From contig NZ_JACJGB010000004.1 in assembly GCF_014164775.1 (NCBI RefSeq), positions 124,001 to 188,000 of the forward strand: 64,000 nucleotides of DNA. Direction: 5' to 3'. Source of the stretch: Tessaracoccus sp. MC1679 (lineage in GTDB: Bacteria > Actinomycetota > Actinomycetes > Propionibacteriales > Propionibacteriaceae). The translations under genes and the position numbers were made by a program. Positions 1 to 7,407 of this stretch are shown here, piece after piece (position 1 is the stretch's first letter; each line of letters starts with the position of its first letter). A model generated the notes under the pieces. That model made no database searches and was not told the DNA's origin. It saw nothing but the letters and a program-made list of their open reading frames with translations.

Positions 1-2951
1 ATCGTGTTGAGCAGGCGGAAGAACGGGCCGTAGTACCAGGCAGCCTGTGGAATTCCATACCCGGGGCCGAGCCCATGTTGGAAGTCTCGAATTCCATCAT
101 CGAGAGCATGGTGGCCGCGGCCCCAGCGATCGTCGGGGTCGGGCAGTTCGATGTAGTACGCCTCCGCGAGATCAAGCAGCAGCCTCTGGCGAGCCTGCGA
201 CATGCTTACGGCAACCACGAACGACTCGACGGCGGAATTGAGATTCCCTGGTCGCTTCGCGGCGACCTCACGTAGCCACGCCTCCGCTCGATCGTCAATA
301 TCTGGCCCCAAGGTGGCAAGCGCCTCGACCGCGAAGTCGTCGTAGAGCGGCGGGTCAGCGTTGAGGATGACGTCACGGACTTCTTGGCGGAGACGATCTG
401 GTTGTAGGCGGGCCGTCGCCATTCCGCGCAGCCACGCCAGAACGATTTCTTGGATGACTTCATGAAGGGTTCGACGGCCGAACCGTGGACCATTCTCTAT
501 GCCGGGTTGCTCACAGAAGATGACCTTCACGAGTGGCGCCAGCGCGAAGGCGTCCCCGATTGTGCCGTTGACGTATCGCGCATCGGCAAGACGAAGCATG
601 GTCGCGAGGGGCGCACCGTTGTCCGCGATCAGTATCCCCCACAGTTCGCGGATCGTTGACTCGGCGTCTCCGAGCGTCAGGAGGGCCTCGTAGGGAACCT
701 CTAGCCACCTATCGCCGTATGTACTGGCGATCTCGCGGAATTGCGTCGAAAGGTTCACCCAGGAACTCGAGCGGTCCTCGTCGAGAAGCGCGGTTTGACA
801 GCCGAGCCGCGCTGCTCGGATCGACCAGCGCGGAGCCCCGGCCGAAGTGAGAGGCTCCCACCCATGCGTGATGAAGAGGCGACAGATCGCGAGGTCGCGG
901 AACAGGTCCGTTGCGAACTCATCGCCGGGAGTCAAGGCAGGGTTGTTCGGTAGTCGAAGGACGCCGTCGTTCCGCAGTTCAGCGACCGCCGTTCCGTGAG
1001 GTGCGTCGATGGCGATGCCAAGGGTCCGCTTGGCCACACTCAGGACAGCCTGTTCACGGTCATCCGGGGAGGCAGCGCCGGGAGCACGGATCTCGTCGCC
1101 ACGAATCAGGCTCCGCCACACCGCAGTGAACACGTCTGCTTCGCACAGGAAGTTGGCTGGATCGACGGCTTCGCCGGTGCGCAACAGTGCATCAACCAGG
1201 CCGGGTCGACCAAGCAGCCAACTTGCCCGCTGGTCACCGCCCAGGCGAGCGAGAGTTGTGAACGTGGCCGGGAGGGCTTCGCGCTCGCTAAGGGTCAATG
1301 GCTCCACGACGTGCTCGGTTGGAGCGACGCCAGGTCCAGTGATTTCACAAGAGCGCGCCAGCTCGTCTCGGACTTGGCGTGAGCCGTCGGTCCGTGTCAC
1401 GGCAACGACGCCGAAGCCAGCCCTGAGTGCAGCAGCAGTGACCGTTCGGAATACCTGACCCTTGCCTTCGAGAACCGACTCCGCGCCATCGACTAGCAGG
1501 AGTCGGACAGGTCGCACTTCTCCAGCTGCAATGACATCATCGATAGCGAGCCCGCCCAACTGGTTCTCAAGCACCGTCACGTCGTGAGGGAGATCGCGCA
1601 AACTGAGGCTGGCGACGGCCGCCCCGTCCCCTTGTAGCGCCTCGACGACGCGCAGAGACAGGGCGGACTTCCCGACATCAGGATCGCCGGTGATCACAAG
1701 AGCACCACCGGATGTACCCACCGACCGCATAGCCGCAACGAGCTTGGATCTTTCCTCGGCGCGCTCCAACTCCAGCGATTGAGAGCCCGATCGCAAGGCC
1801 GGGCGAATCGAATCACGTAGTCGTACCCCGAGTCGATCGAGCACCTCCCACGCAGTGCTGAACCTGGCGGACCTCGACAGCGGGTAGTTACTCAGAGCCC
1901 GTCGGACAACAGACTGAGTCAGCACTGCGCCCTGCGGCGCCCATGCACCCACAAGCTCCTCGATACGCGAGAAGAGCGCATCTGCCGCTGCGGGCGTGCC
2001 GTCTTGGAGCAGGCGTTGCAGGGTGTTGACCGCGGCAGTTCGATCTGCCCGGTCGGTCCTCTCCAGACGCAAGCTTCGAGTGCTGAGACTGGAGAGGAGC
2101 CGCCAAGTCAGCTCGTCCGTGCTCAGCCCACTGGCTGAAGTAAGCCCATCCGATGCCTGCTTCACAAGCTCCTTGATGTGGCCGTACCTGTCACGCACCC
2201 TTTTGTTGATTCTTCCTGGCTGCGCCACGCGATTCGCCAGTTCGTCTCCGCTCGGAAGCGTGCGAGCAAGCTCAGCGAGTTCGGCAAGCTGGGCTATCGC
2301 GTTGGCGTTTGTAGAGACTGCGAGGACGAGTCGCCAACGCCCCGACGAGACCTGGGGCCAGTGGTCGGTGACGACCACCAGGAAGTCTCGAATCAGGGGA
2401 ACCGACGTGGCGTCGCTCGGAATGAGAGCAGGGCTCCTGCGGACAGCAATCGATGAACGATGTATCTCTCCGTGAGAGTCGCGACCCTCGATCAGGATGT
2501 CATCGGCTTCGCTCACGTCGCTCGCCTGAAGACGAATCGAGTCCACCGACAAGGCGTCGCCAAGCTCCGACAAGGCTTCGCCTGCGAGGAACCCAGCAAC
2601 CAGACAGGCTGCATAGGAATGCTCCAGGCGGACACCGCCGCCGCCCGTCGAGTACGAGCTGGAGCCGGTCGAAGGTTCTGTTGAGGCTGGCGTGATCTCT
2701 TCCAACCATGCGCTGATCGAAGGGTTCGAGACCGTCAACTGCCACAGGGTTGCTCTTCCCGACCTCTCTGAGGTGGCAAATCCGGCTTCCGACAAGGTGG
2801 CCAGGGCATCGTTCGCTGTGGTGGGAGACACGCCGAGGGCGGTCGCGACCTTGCGACCGGAGAGCGGGGTGGTGCTCTCGGCGAGCACGTTCAGAGCGCC
2901 GTACTCAGTCTCGCTGAGTGTCGCTCGAAGGGTCTCGGCCGCAGTTGCCAT
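1..2951 (-). CDS. Large wHTH / nuclease-like / STAND-type P-loop ATPase, 3' end beyond window
   Basis: A single minus-strand frame stays open from an ATG at 2951 to the left edge, giving 983 codons with no stop in the window. Residues about 11-75 look like a winged helix-turn-helix. Residues about 105-265 resemble the nuclease-like N-terminal domain of Cap4/DUF4297-type defence ATPases: a DDILIEG strand is followed by IAVRRSP where a catalytic Q/E-x-K would be expected, so the nuclease may be degenerate. Residues about 415-500 carry a Walker A (GDPDVGKSA, 422-430) and a Walker B-like strand (VRLLLVDG). The rest is mainly helical and includes a WYYGPFFRLL motif close to the edge. The start is set by a TACGAT box six bases upstream (leaderless). 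Codon use (AGA, CTA, GTA, ACA) differs from neighbouring genes, suggesting transfer. A role in anti-phage defence or as a large signalling regulator is inference; the family was not identified with certainty. Confidence 0.72.
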   Translation of the reverse strand, partial: MATAAETLRATLSETEYGALNVLAESTTPLSGRKVATALGVSPTTANDALATLSEAGFATSERSGRATLWQLTVSNPSISAWLEEITPASTEPSTGSSSYSTGGGGVRLEHSYAACLVAGFLAGEALSELGDALSVDSIRLQASDVSEADDILIEGRDSHGEIHRSSIAVRRSPALIPSDATSVPLIRDFLVVVTDHWPQVSSGRWRLVLAVSTNANAIAQLAELAELARTLPSGDELANRVAQPGRINKRVRDRYGHIKELVKQASDGLTSASGLSTDELTWRLLSSLSTRSLRLERTDRADRTAAVNTLQRLLQDGTPAAADALFSRIEELVGAWAPQGAVLTQSVVRRALSNYPLSRSARFSTAWEVLDRLGVRLRDSIRPALRSGSQSLELERAEERSKLVAAMRSVGTSGGALVITGDPDVGKSALSLRVVEALQGDGAAVASLSLRDLPHDVTVLENQLGGLAIDDVIAAGEVRPVRLLLVDGAESVLEGKGQVFRTVTAAALRAGFGVVAVTRTDGSRQVRDELARSCEITGPGVAPTEHVVEPLTLSEREALPATFTTLARLGGDQRASWLLGRPGLVDALLRTGEAVDPANFLCEADVFTAVWRSLIRGDEIRAPGAASPDDREQAVLSVAKRTLGIAIDAPHGTAVAELRNDGVLRLPNNPALTPGDEFATDLFRDLAICRLFITHGWEPLTSAGAPRWSIRAARLGCQTALLDEDRSSSWVNLSTQFREIASTYGDRWLEVPYEALLTLGDAESTIRELWGILIADNGAPLATMLRLADARYVNGTIGDAFALAPLVKVIFCEQPGIENGPRFGRRTLHEVIQEIVLAWLRGMATARLQPDRLRQEVRDVILNADPPLYDDFAVEALATLGPDIDDRAEAWLREVAAKRPGNLNSAVESFVVAVSMSQARQRLLLDLAEAYYIELPDPDDRWGRGHHALDDGIRDFQHGLGPGYGIPQAAWYYGPFFRLLNT

Positions 2952-2957
2952 GGTCTC

Positions 2958-2991
2958 ATCGTAGCAGTCTATGTCCAGAATTACTGGACAT
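2958..2991 (-). promoter_or_regulatory. Promoter and palindromic operator of the large ATPase gene
   Basis: A perfect inverted repeat, ATGTCCAG (2971-2978) and CTGGACAT (2984-2991) around a 5-base AATTA centre, lies just upstream of a minus-strand TACGAT -10-like box (2963-2958). The box is six bases from the ATG at 2951. The repeat would cover the -35 to spacer region and also overlaps the last codon and stop of the upstream HTH gene. A repressor site is the simplest reading. The winged helix of the ATPase itself or the neighbouring HTH protein are the obvious candidates to bind it; neither is shown. Confidence 0.6.
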
Positions 2992-3373
2992 TGCCTCCCT
3001 GCGGGTCGCCCTCGCCGCGCTTGCTGCCCGGTTCTTGGCGTCTCGAAGCCATAACCATCTCGGTCCGGCGCCCTGGACGGCGGATCGTCCCGCCGGCGTC
3101 GAGAACCGCCCGGCGCGCGGTGTCCTGACCCACGTCGAAGAGCGCCCCGATCTCGGCCAGCGTGAACCCCTGGTCATAGAGCGCACCGATCTCGGCGATC
3201 TGCGCCGCGCTCAGCTTGCCCCGACGCACCGGGATCGACCGGCGACGGAGGTGAATCGCCACCGTGGTGCGGTGCACACGGAAGTGCTCGGCGACCTCCC
3301 GCATGGTCTTCCCGTGGAGGTACATCGTCACCAACTCATCGACCTGGGAGGCGTCGAGAAAAGTTTGAGCCAT
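2981..3373 (-). CDS. Small protein with two helix-turn-helix motifs (resolvase-HTH type)
   Basis: A 130-residue basic protein starting MAQTFLDASQVDELV. It contains two similar HTH units: one around ELVTMYLHGKTMREVAEHFR and a second around EIGALYDQGFTLAEIGALF, each followed by a basic stretch. The pattern resembles the DNA-binding tail of serine recombinases but there is no catalytic domain, so it is not an active recombinase. It is the gene directly upstream of the large ATPase on the same strand, with a gap of 29 bases that holds that gene's operator. The ATG at 3373 was chosen because homology-like sequence begins there; an in-frame GTG 18 bases further upstream is possible. Function is unknown; a regulator of the neighbouring accessory gene is plausible. 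Confidence 0.6.
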   Translation of the reverse strand: MAQTFLDASQVDELVTMYLHGKTMREVAEHFRVHRTTVAIHLRRRSIPVRRGKLSAAQIAEIGALYDQGFTLAEIGALFDVGQDTARRAVLDAGGTIRRPGRRTEMVMASRRQEPGSKRGEGDPQGGNVQ

Positions 3374-3527
3374 CCCAATCGAGCGGACCACAGGCCCCCG
3401 CGAGTCCCGAATCCGGGGTTCGGCCGGGCGGCGGCAGTGTCGGTAGACCCCACGAGACAGCCGCCTGGCCAGGGTTTTCGCTTGCGGGGAGAAGTTTGAG
3501 AACTCTCTACTCAGGTCCACCGAGAAC

Positions 3528-3556
3528 AGAGAACCCCGCCTCAGGCGGGGTTCTCT
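3528..3556. terminator. Strong hairpin between HTH gene and flavin reductase
   Basis: Perfect 13-base arms (AGAGAACCCCGCC and its complement) flank a 3-base loop. It lies 12 bases beyond the stop of the minus-strand reductase gene. T-tracts are short on both sides, so it is an imperfect intrinsic terminator. It also marks the boundary between the accessory segment and conserved chromosome. Confidence 0.7.
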
Positions 3557-3568
3557 TCGTCTCTGCCC

Positions 3569-4252
3569 TCAGATGTCGTCGGCGGTGTAGCCAGGGAAGA
3601 AGTCCTCCTTCAGCTGGGGGTCTGGAAGCCCGGCCTTGCGGAGCGCCTCGCCGAGCGTCTCCACCATCGGCTCAGGTCCGGATACATACACCAGGCACCC
3701 CATCAGGTCGGGGACCAGACGGGTCAACACCTCGACGGTGAGCGGCTCGCCCACCACCCGGTGCAGCGTCAACGAGTGGTCCGCCTCCTCCCAGCCGCTC
3801 AGCTCGTCCCCGAACGCCACGTCGTCGGATCCGCTCCCGTAGATGAGCGTGACCTCGAGGGCTTCCCCCTCATGGATGCGTTGCTTGAGGATGCTGTGGA
3901 AGGGCGTCACGCCGATGCCTCCGGCCACGAAGACCACAGGCACGTCGGTCTCCTCCCAGGTGAAGTCGCCCTCCGGATCCTGCTTGAGTGCGATCCGGTC
4001 TCCGGGCTCCAACCGCGACAACGCCTGCTTGAAGGTGGTGCCCGTGACGCGCGTGGTGATCTGCATGACGCCCTCGTAGGGCGCGGCCGCGTTGGTGAAC
4101 CAACGCTCAATGCCCTCATCGTCCGGGTCGTCGTGGGGGATCTCCACCTGGACGTACTGCCCGGCCTCCCAGACCAAGGGCTCGTCACTCCGGAAGCGGA
4201 AGGTCCAGATGTCTGCGGTCTCGTGGGCCTTCTCGATGAGCGTCAGGGACAT
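3569..4252 (-). CDS. Ferredoxin-NADP reductase family FAD/NAD(P)H oxidoreductase
   Basis: This 227-residue protein has the two-domain FNR fold. The FAD barrel (residues about 1-100) has the flavin-binding segment around WEAGQYVQVEI and ERWFTNAAAPYEG. The NAD(P) domain has the VFVAGGIGVTPFHSIL nucleotide-binding motif and a YVSGPEPMVETL segment near the C-terminus. No 2Fe-2S domain is present, so it should act as a stand-alone reductase passing electrons from NAD(P)H to a flavin or a partner. The ATG at 4252 has a good AAGGAG site upstream. It is monocistronic and divergent from the thioesterase gene. The physiological partner cannot be told from the sequence. Confidence 0.8.
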   Translation of the reverse strand: MSLTLIEKAHETADIWTFRFRSDEPLVWEAGQYVQVEIPHDDPDDEGIERWFTNAAAPYEGVMQITTRVTGTTFKQALSRLEPGDRIALKQDPEGDFTWEETDVPVVFVAGGIGVTPFHSILKQRIHEGEALEVTLIYGSGSDDVAFGDELSGWEEADHSLTLHRVVGEPLTVEVLTRLVPDLMGCLVYVSGPEPMVETLGEALRKAGLPDPQLKEDFFPGYTADDI

Positions 4253-4355
4253 GAGCTTCTCCTTCGAAGAGTTCGTCCCGCCCGACGCTACCCCGCGCCC
4301 GCCCGGCGCGCGCCGGTTAGCATGTGGCTACCTGCCGCGAGCTGAGGAGAGCCAC

Positions 4356-4769
4356 GTGAAAGCGTCCCTGCGCCCAGGCGTGTCACACACGATGCGCTAT
4401 CTGGTCCCCGAGAACCGGACGGTTCCGCACCTGCTGCCCGAGTCCGCGGACTTCGCCGCCATGCCGGAGGTGCTGGCCACCGGCTACATGGTTGGCATCA
4501 TCGAATGGGCCTGCATGGAGGCCCTCCACAGCCATCTCGATGACGGCGAGATCACGCTCGGCACGCATGTCGACCTGTCCCACCAGGCCCCCACCGTGCC
4601 CGGTTCGACGGTGGTGATCGACGTCACCGTGACCCGGGTGGATGGCCGCCAGGTCGCCTTCGACGTGCGGGCTCACGATGAGCACGCCGTGATCAGCGCG
4701 GGGACCCACGGCCGTGTGGTGGTGAACCGCGAGCGGTTCGTGTCGCGGCTCCCGCACCCGCGTCCCTGA
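4356..4769 (+). CDS. Hotdog-fold thioesterase (fluoroacetyl-CoA thioesterase-like)
   Basis: This 137-residue single-domain protein has the FlK-like hotdog pattern: a hydrophobic helix around VLATGYMVGIIEWACMEAL, then TLGTHVDLSHQAPTVPGSTV, then alternating strands ending in GTHGRVVVNRERF. Members hydrolyse small acyl-CoA thioesters; the substrate here is not predictable. The GTG start at 4356 has a GAGGAGA ribosome site upstream. It is a single gene ending at a strong bidirectional terminator. Confidence 0.78.
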   Translation: MKASLRPGVSHTMRYLVPENRTVPHLLPESADFAAMPEVLATGYMVGIIEWACMEALHSHLDDGEITLGTHVDLSHQAPTVPGSTVVIDVTVTRVDGRQVAFDVRAHDEHAVISAGTHGRVVVNRERFVSRLPHPRP

Positions 4770-4781
4770 CCCGGCAACGCC

Positions 4782-4815
4782 GAAGGGGGTGGGTCCTTTC
4801 GGACCCACCCCCTTC
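4782..4815. terminator. Bidirectional terminator between thioesterase and chvE-like gene
   Basis: A perfect 15-base stem (GAAGGGGGTGGGTCC and its complement) with a TTTC loop sits between two convergent genes and is followed by a short AT-rich run. It can serve both strands. Confidence 0.85.
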
Positions 4816-4831
4816 ATTCGTCAGATCAGGA

Positions 4832-5950
4832 TCAGCCCTCGAGGAGAGCCAGACGATCGGGATCGTTGGCGAAGACCTCGGCGGCGTTGGCCTTGGTCAC
4901 CACGACGGGGTCGAGCTGGTAGATGTTGACGTCCACCTTGCCGTTGTTGGCGGTGTCCTCGGTGGCGGGGAGGCCCTCGCCCGCCTGGAGCAGCTGGATC
5001 AGCTCGACGGTCTTGGCGACGAGCGCATCCGTGGGCTTGGCGACAGTGGAGTACTGCTCACCGGCGGCGATCGAGATGATCGACTCGTTCTCGGCGTCAA
5101 GGCCGGTGACGATCGGCAGGTCCATGCCGGCCTGCTTCACCGAGGTGAGGATGGCGCGGGCGATGCCGTCGTTGGGGGAGAGCACGCCGTCGACCGTCTT
5201 GTCGGAGTAGTTGCCCGAGAGCAGCGAGTCCATGCGGGCCTGCGCCTTGGCGTTGTCCCAGTCGGGGGTGGCCACCTGGGTGAACTCCTGCTGGCCGGAG
5301 ACGACCACGAGGGTGCCGTCATCGATCTTCGGCTGCAGGACGCTCATGGCGCCGGTGAAGAAGTTCGGGGCGTTGGGGTCAGCCGGGCCGCCGCCGAACA
5401 GCTCGATGTTGTAGGGGCCGGGGCCCGTCGCCTCGAGACCCTCGAGGAGGGACTCGCCCTGCAGCTCGCCGGTCCGGATGGAACCGAACTGGACGACGCC
5501 GTCGATGGCGGTTGTGTTCTCGATGAGGCGGTCGTAGCCGATCACCTCGATGCCGGCGTCGGCCGCCTTCTCGAGCACGGAGCCGAGCTGGGTACCGTCG
5601 ACGGGGCCGACGACGATGACCTCGGCGCCCTGCTCGATCATGGCCTCGATCTGCTGCTGCTGCTGGGGCACCTTGTTGTCAGCGGCCTGGATCAGGGCGG
5701 TGAACCCGGCGGCCTCAAGCTGCTCGGCGAACATGACCTCGGCCTCCTTCCAGTTCTGGGTACCGAGCCACGGCAGCGCGATGCCGATGGTGGCATCGGC
5801 GGCGAAGCCCTCGCCGCCGGCGCTGGCCGAGGTGGAGGCCTGTCCGGAGGTGGTGGGGTCGGTGGTGCCCTCGCGTCCGCCGCCGCAGGCGGTCAACGCC
5901 AGGGAGGTGACGAGGAGGCTGGTGAGGATGCCTGCTGCCTTCAACTTCAT
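4832..5950 (-). CDS. chvE: Sugar ABC transporter substrate-binding lipoprotein (ChvE type)
   Basis: This 372-residue lipoprotein has signal peptide MKLKAAGILTSLLVTSLALTAC with lipobox Cys at position 22. The mature part is a type I periplasmic-binding fold of the multiple-monosaccharide family: IGIALPWLGTQNWKEAE at the start, DNKVPQQQQQIEAMIEQGAEVIVVGPVDG, and VDGVLSPNDGIARAIL. It should deliver pentoses or hexoses such as xylose, arabinose, glucose or galactose to the MmsAB transporter. The ATG at 5950 has an AAGGAAA site. It is the last gene of the mmsA-mmsB-chvE operon; the binding protein is more often first. Confidence 0.88.
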   Translation of the reverse strand: MKLKAAGILTSLLVTSLALTACGGGREGTTDPTTSGQASTSASAGGEGFAADATIGIALPWLGTQNWKEAEVMFAEQLEAAGFTALIQAADNKVPQQQQQIEAMIEQGAEVIVVGPVDGTQLGSVLEKAADAGIEVIGYDRLIENTTAIDGVVQFGSIRTGELQGESLLEGLEATGPGPYNIELFGGGPADPNAPNFFTGAMSVLQPKIDDGTLVVVSGQQEFTQVATPDWDNAKAQARMDSLLSGNYSDKTVDGVLSPNDGIARAILTSVKQAGMDLPIVTGLDAENESIISIAAGEQYSTVAKPTDALVAKTVELIQLLQAGEGLPATEDTANNGKVDVNIYQLDPVVVTKANAAEVFANDPDRLALLEG

Positions 5951-6086
5951 GGGTGTTTCCTTTCGGAAGATCCCGACCGGCCGATCCGGTTCGGGGGTGG
6001 GCATCGATGCCCGGTCACGTACGCGATTGGGCGCACTGGGGAGGAGAGGCGCCGCTGGAGCGCCGCTCGCGGGGTCTGGGGGTGGA
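5951..6086 (-). promoter_or_regulatory. Hairpin-rich spacer before the binding-protein gene
   Basis: The 136-base gap between mmsB and chvE contains several dyads, including a perfect 14-base palindrome (GGGCATC/GATGCCC, 5999-6012) and an ACCGG/CCGGT pair just downstream on the minus strand. Structures of this kind between permease and binding-protein genes often stabilise the binding-protein message. A separate promoter here cannot be excluded. Confidence 0.4.
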
Positions 6087-7385
6087 TTACTTGGTCTGGG
6101 TCGTCGGCATGGTGTCGGCGGCATCCACGGCGGTGCCGGTCTCCACCGGCACGGCCGGCTCGGAGGTGGACGCCGGCTCGCTGCGGAAGTTCCGCATCAG
6201 GGTGCCGATCAGGGACGGGCGTCCCTGCTGCTTGTTGTAGACATCGAAGGCGACGGCGGCCAGGAGCACGAGGCCCTTGATCACCTGCGTCTGGTCTGCG
6301 CCCACGCCCATCAGCATGAGGCCGCTGTTGAGGACCGCCATCACCAGGCCACCGATCATCGAACCGACGACGGTGCCGATGCCGCCGGAGACCGCGGCCC
6401 CACCGATGAAGACGGCTGCGATGGCGTCGAGCTCCCACATGGTGCCGTCGGAGGGGCCGGCGGCGGTGGCGCGGCCCACGAACAGGATGCCGGCGATGGC
6501 CGCGAGGAAGCTCATGTTGAGCATGACGAGGAAGTAGGTCTTGGCGGTGTTGACGCCCGAGAGCGCGGCTGCGGCCTTGTTGCCGCCGACGGCGTAGATG
6601 TGGCGGCCGAAGCGGGTGCGCTGGGTGAGCACGTGGTAGATGATCACCAGGATCACCAGGATCACGCCGGGGATCGGGAACGAGGTGCCGGGGCGGCCGC
6701 TGCCGAACAGCCAGGTGACGTAGCCGATGACGGTGACGATCAGGGCGATCCGCACGACGGTGGCCCACATGGGAGCCTCAACCCCGCGCTCGAGGGCGTG
6801 GGCCCTGCGCTTGAACTCGCTCCAGATGAACCACGCTGCCGCGAGGATGCCGAGCAGCAGCGTCGAGTTGTTGAGCCCTGTGAAGGACGGACCCCACTCG
6901 GGCAGGTAACCGGCGCCGAAGAACCGGTACTCCTCGGGCACGGGAACCGAGATGGACTGCGACATCCAGATCACCAGGCCGCGGAAGATCATCATGCCCG
7001 CCAGGGTGGTGATGAAGCCCGGGATGCCCACCTTCGCCAGCCAGAAGCCGTGCCAGGCACCGATCAGGATTCCGGCCAGCAGCCCGGCGAGGATACCGGC
7101 CCACCAGGGGAAGCCGTACGTGGCTGTGGTCAGGGCGGTCGTCATGCCGACGAATCCGGCCACTGAGCCCACCGAGAGGTCGATCTGGCCGATGACGATG
7201 ACCATCACCATGCCGATGGCCAGGATCAGCACGTAGGCGTTGCCTGAGATGAGGTTCTGGAAGTTGGACGAGGTGAGCATCCGGCCACCGGAGACCACGT
7301 CGAAGACGACGGCCAGGAGCACCAGCGCCAGTGCCATCGTGTACTGCTGGAGGTTTCCTCCGAGGACTTGCTTGAGAGCCTTCAT
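6087..7385 (-). CDS. mmsB: Multiple monosaccharide ABC transporter permease
   Basis: A 432-residue CUT2-family membrane protein with about ten hydrophobic segments, beginning with TMALALVLLAVVFDVVSG. It has the family signature VIGQIDLSVGSVAGF near residue 65 and AALSGVNTAKTYFLVM near residue 285. The extended loop containing KRRAHALERGVEAP and the C-terminal hydrophilic tail are typical of GguB/MmsB rather than RbsC. It forms the membrane channel with MmsA. ATG start, 22 bases after mmsA. Confidence 0.9.
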   Translation of the reverse strand: MKALKQVLGGNLQQYTMALALVLLAVVFDVVSGGRMLTSSNFQNLISGNAYVLILAIGMVMVIVIGQIDLSVGSVAGFVGMTTALTTATYGFPWWAGILAGLLAGILIGAWHGFWLAKVGIPGFITTLAGMMIFRGLVIWMSQSISVPVPEEYRFFGAGYLPEWGPSFTGLNNSTLLLGILAAAWFIWSEFKRRAHALERGVEAPMWATVVRIALIVTVIGYVTWLFGSGRPGTSFPIPGVILVILVIIYHVLTQRTRFGRHIYAVGGNKAAAALSGVNTAKTYFLVMLNMSFLAAIAGILFVGRATAAGPSDGTMWELDAIAAVFIGGAAVSGGIGTVVGSMIGGLVMAVLNSGLMLMGVGADQTQVIKGLVLLAAVAFDVYNKQQGRPSLIGTLMRNFRSEPASTSEPAVPVETGTAVDAADTMPTTQTK

Positions 7386-7407
7386 GATTGTGTGTTCCCC
7401 GTTCAGG

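Noticed and set aside
1-2700. Several short plus-strand frames of 60-160 residues
   Set aside because: They are shadows of the long open minus-strand frame, which has coherent domains and no stop.
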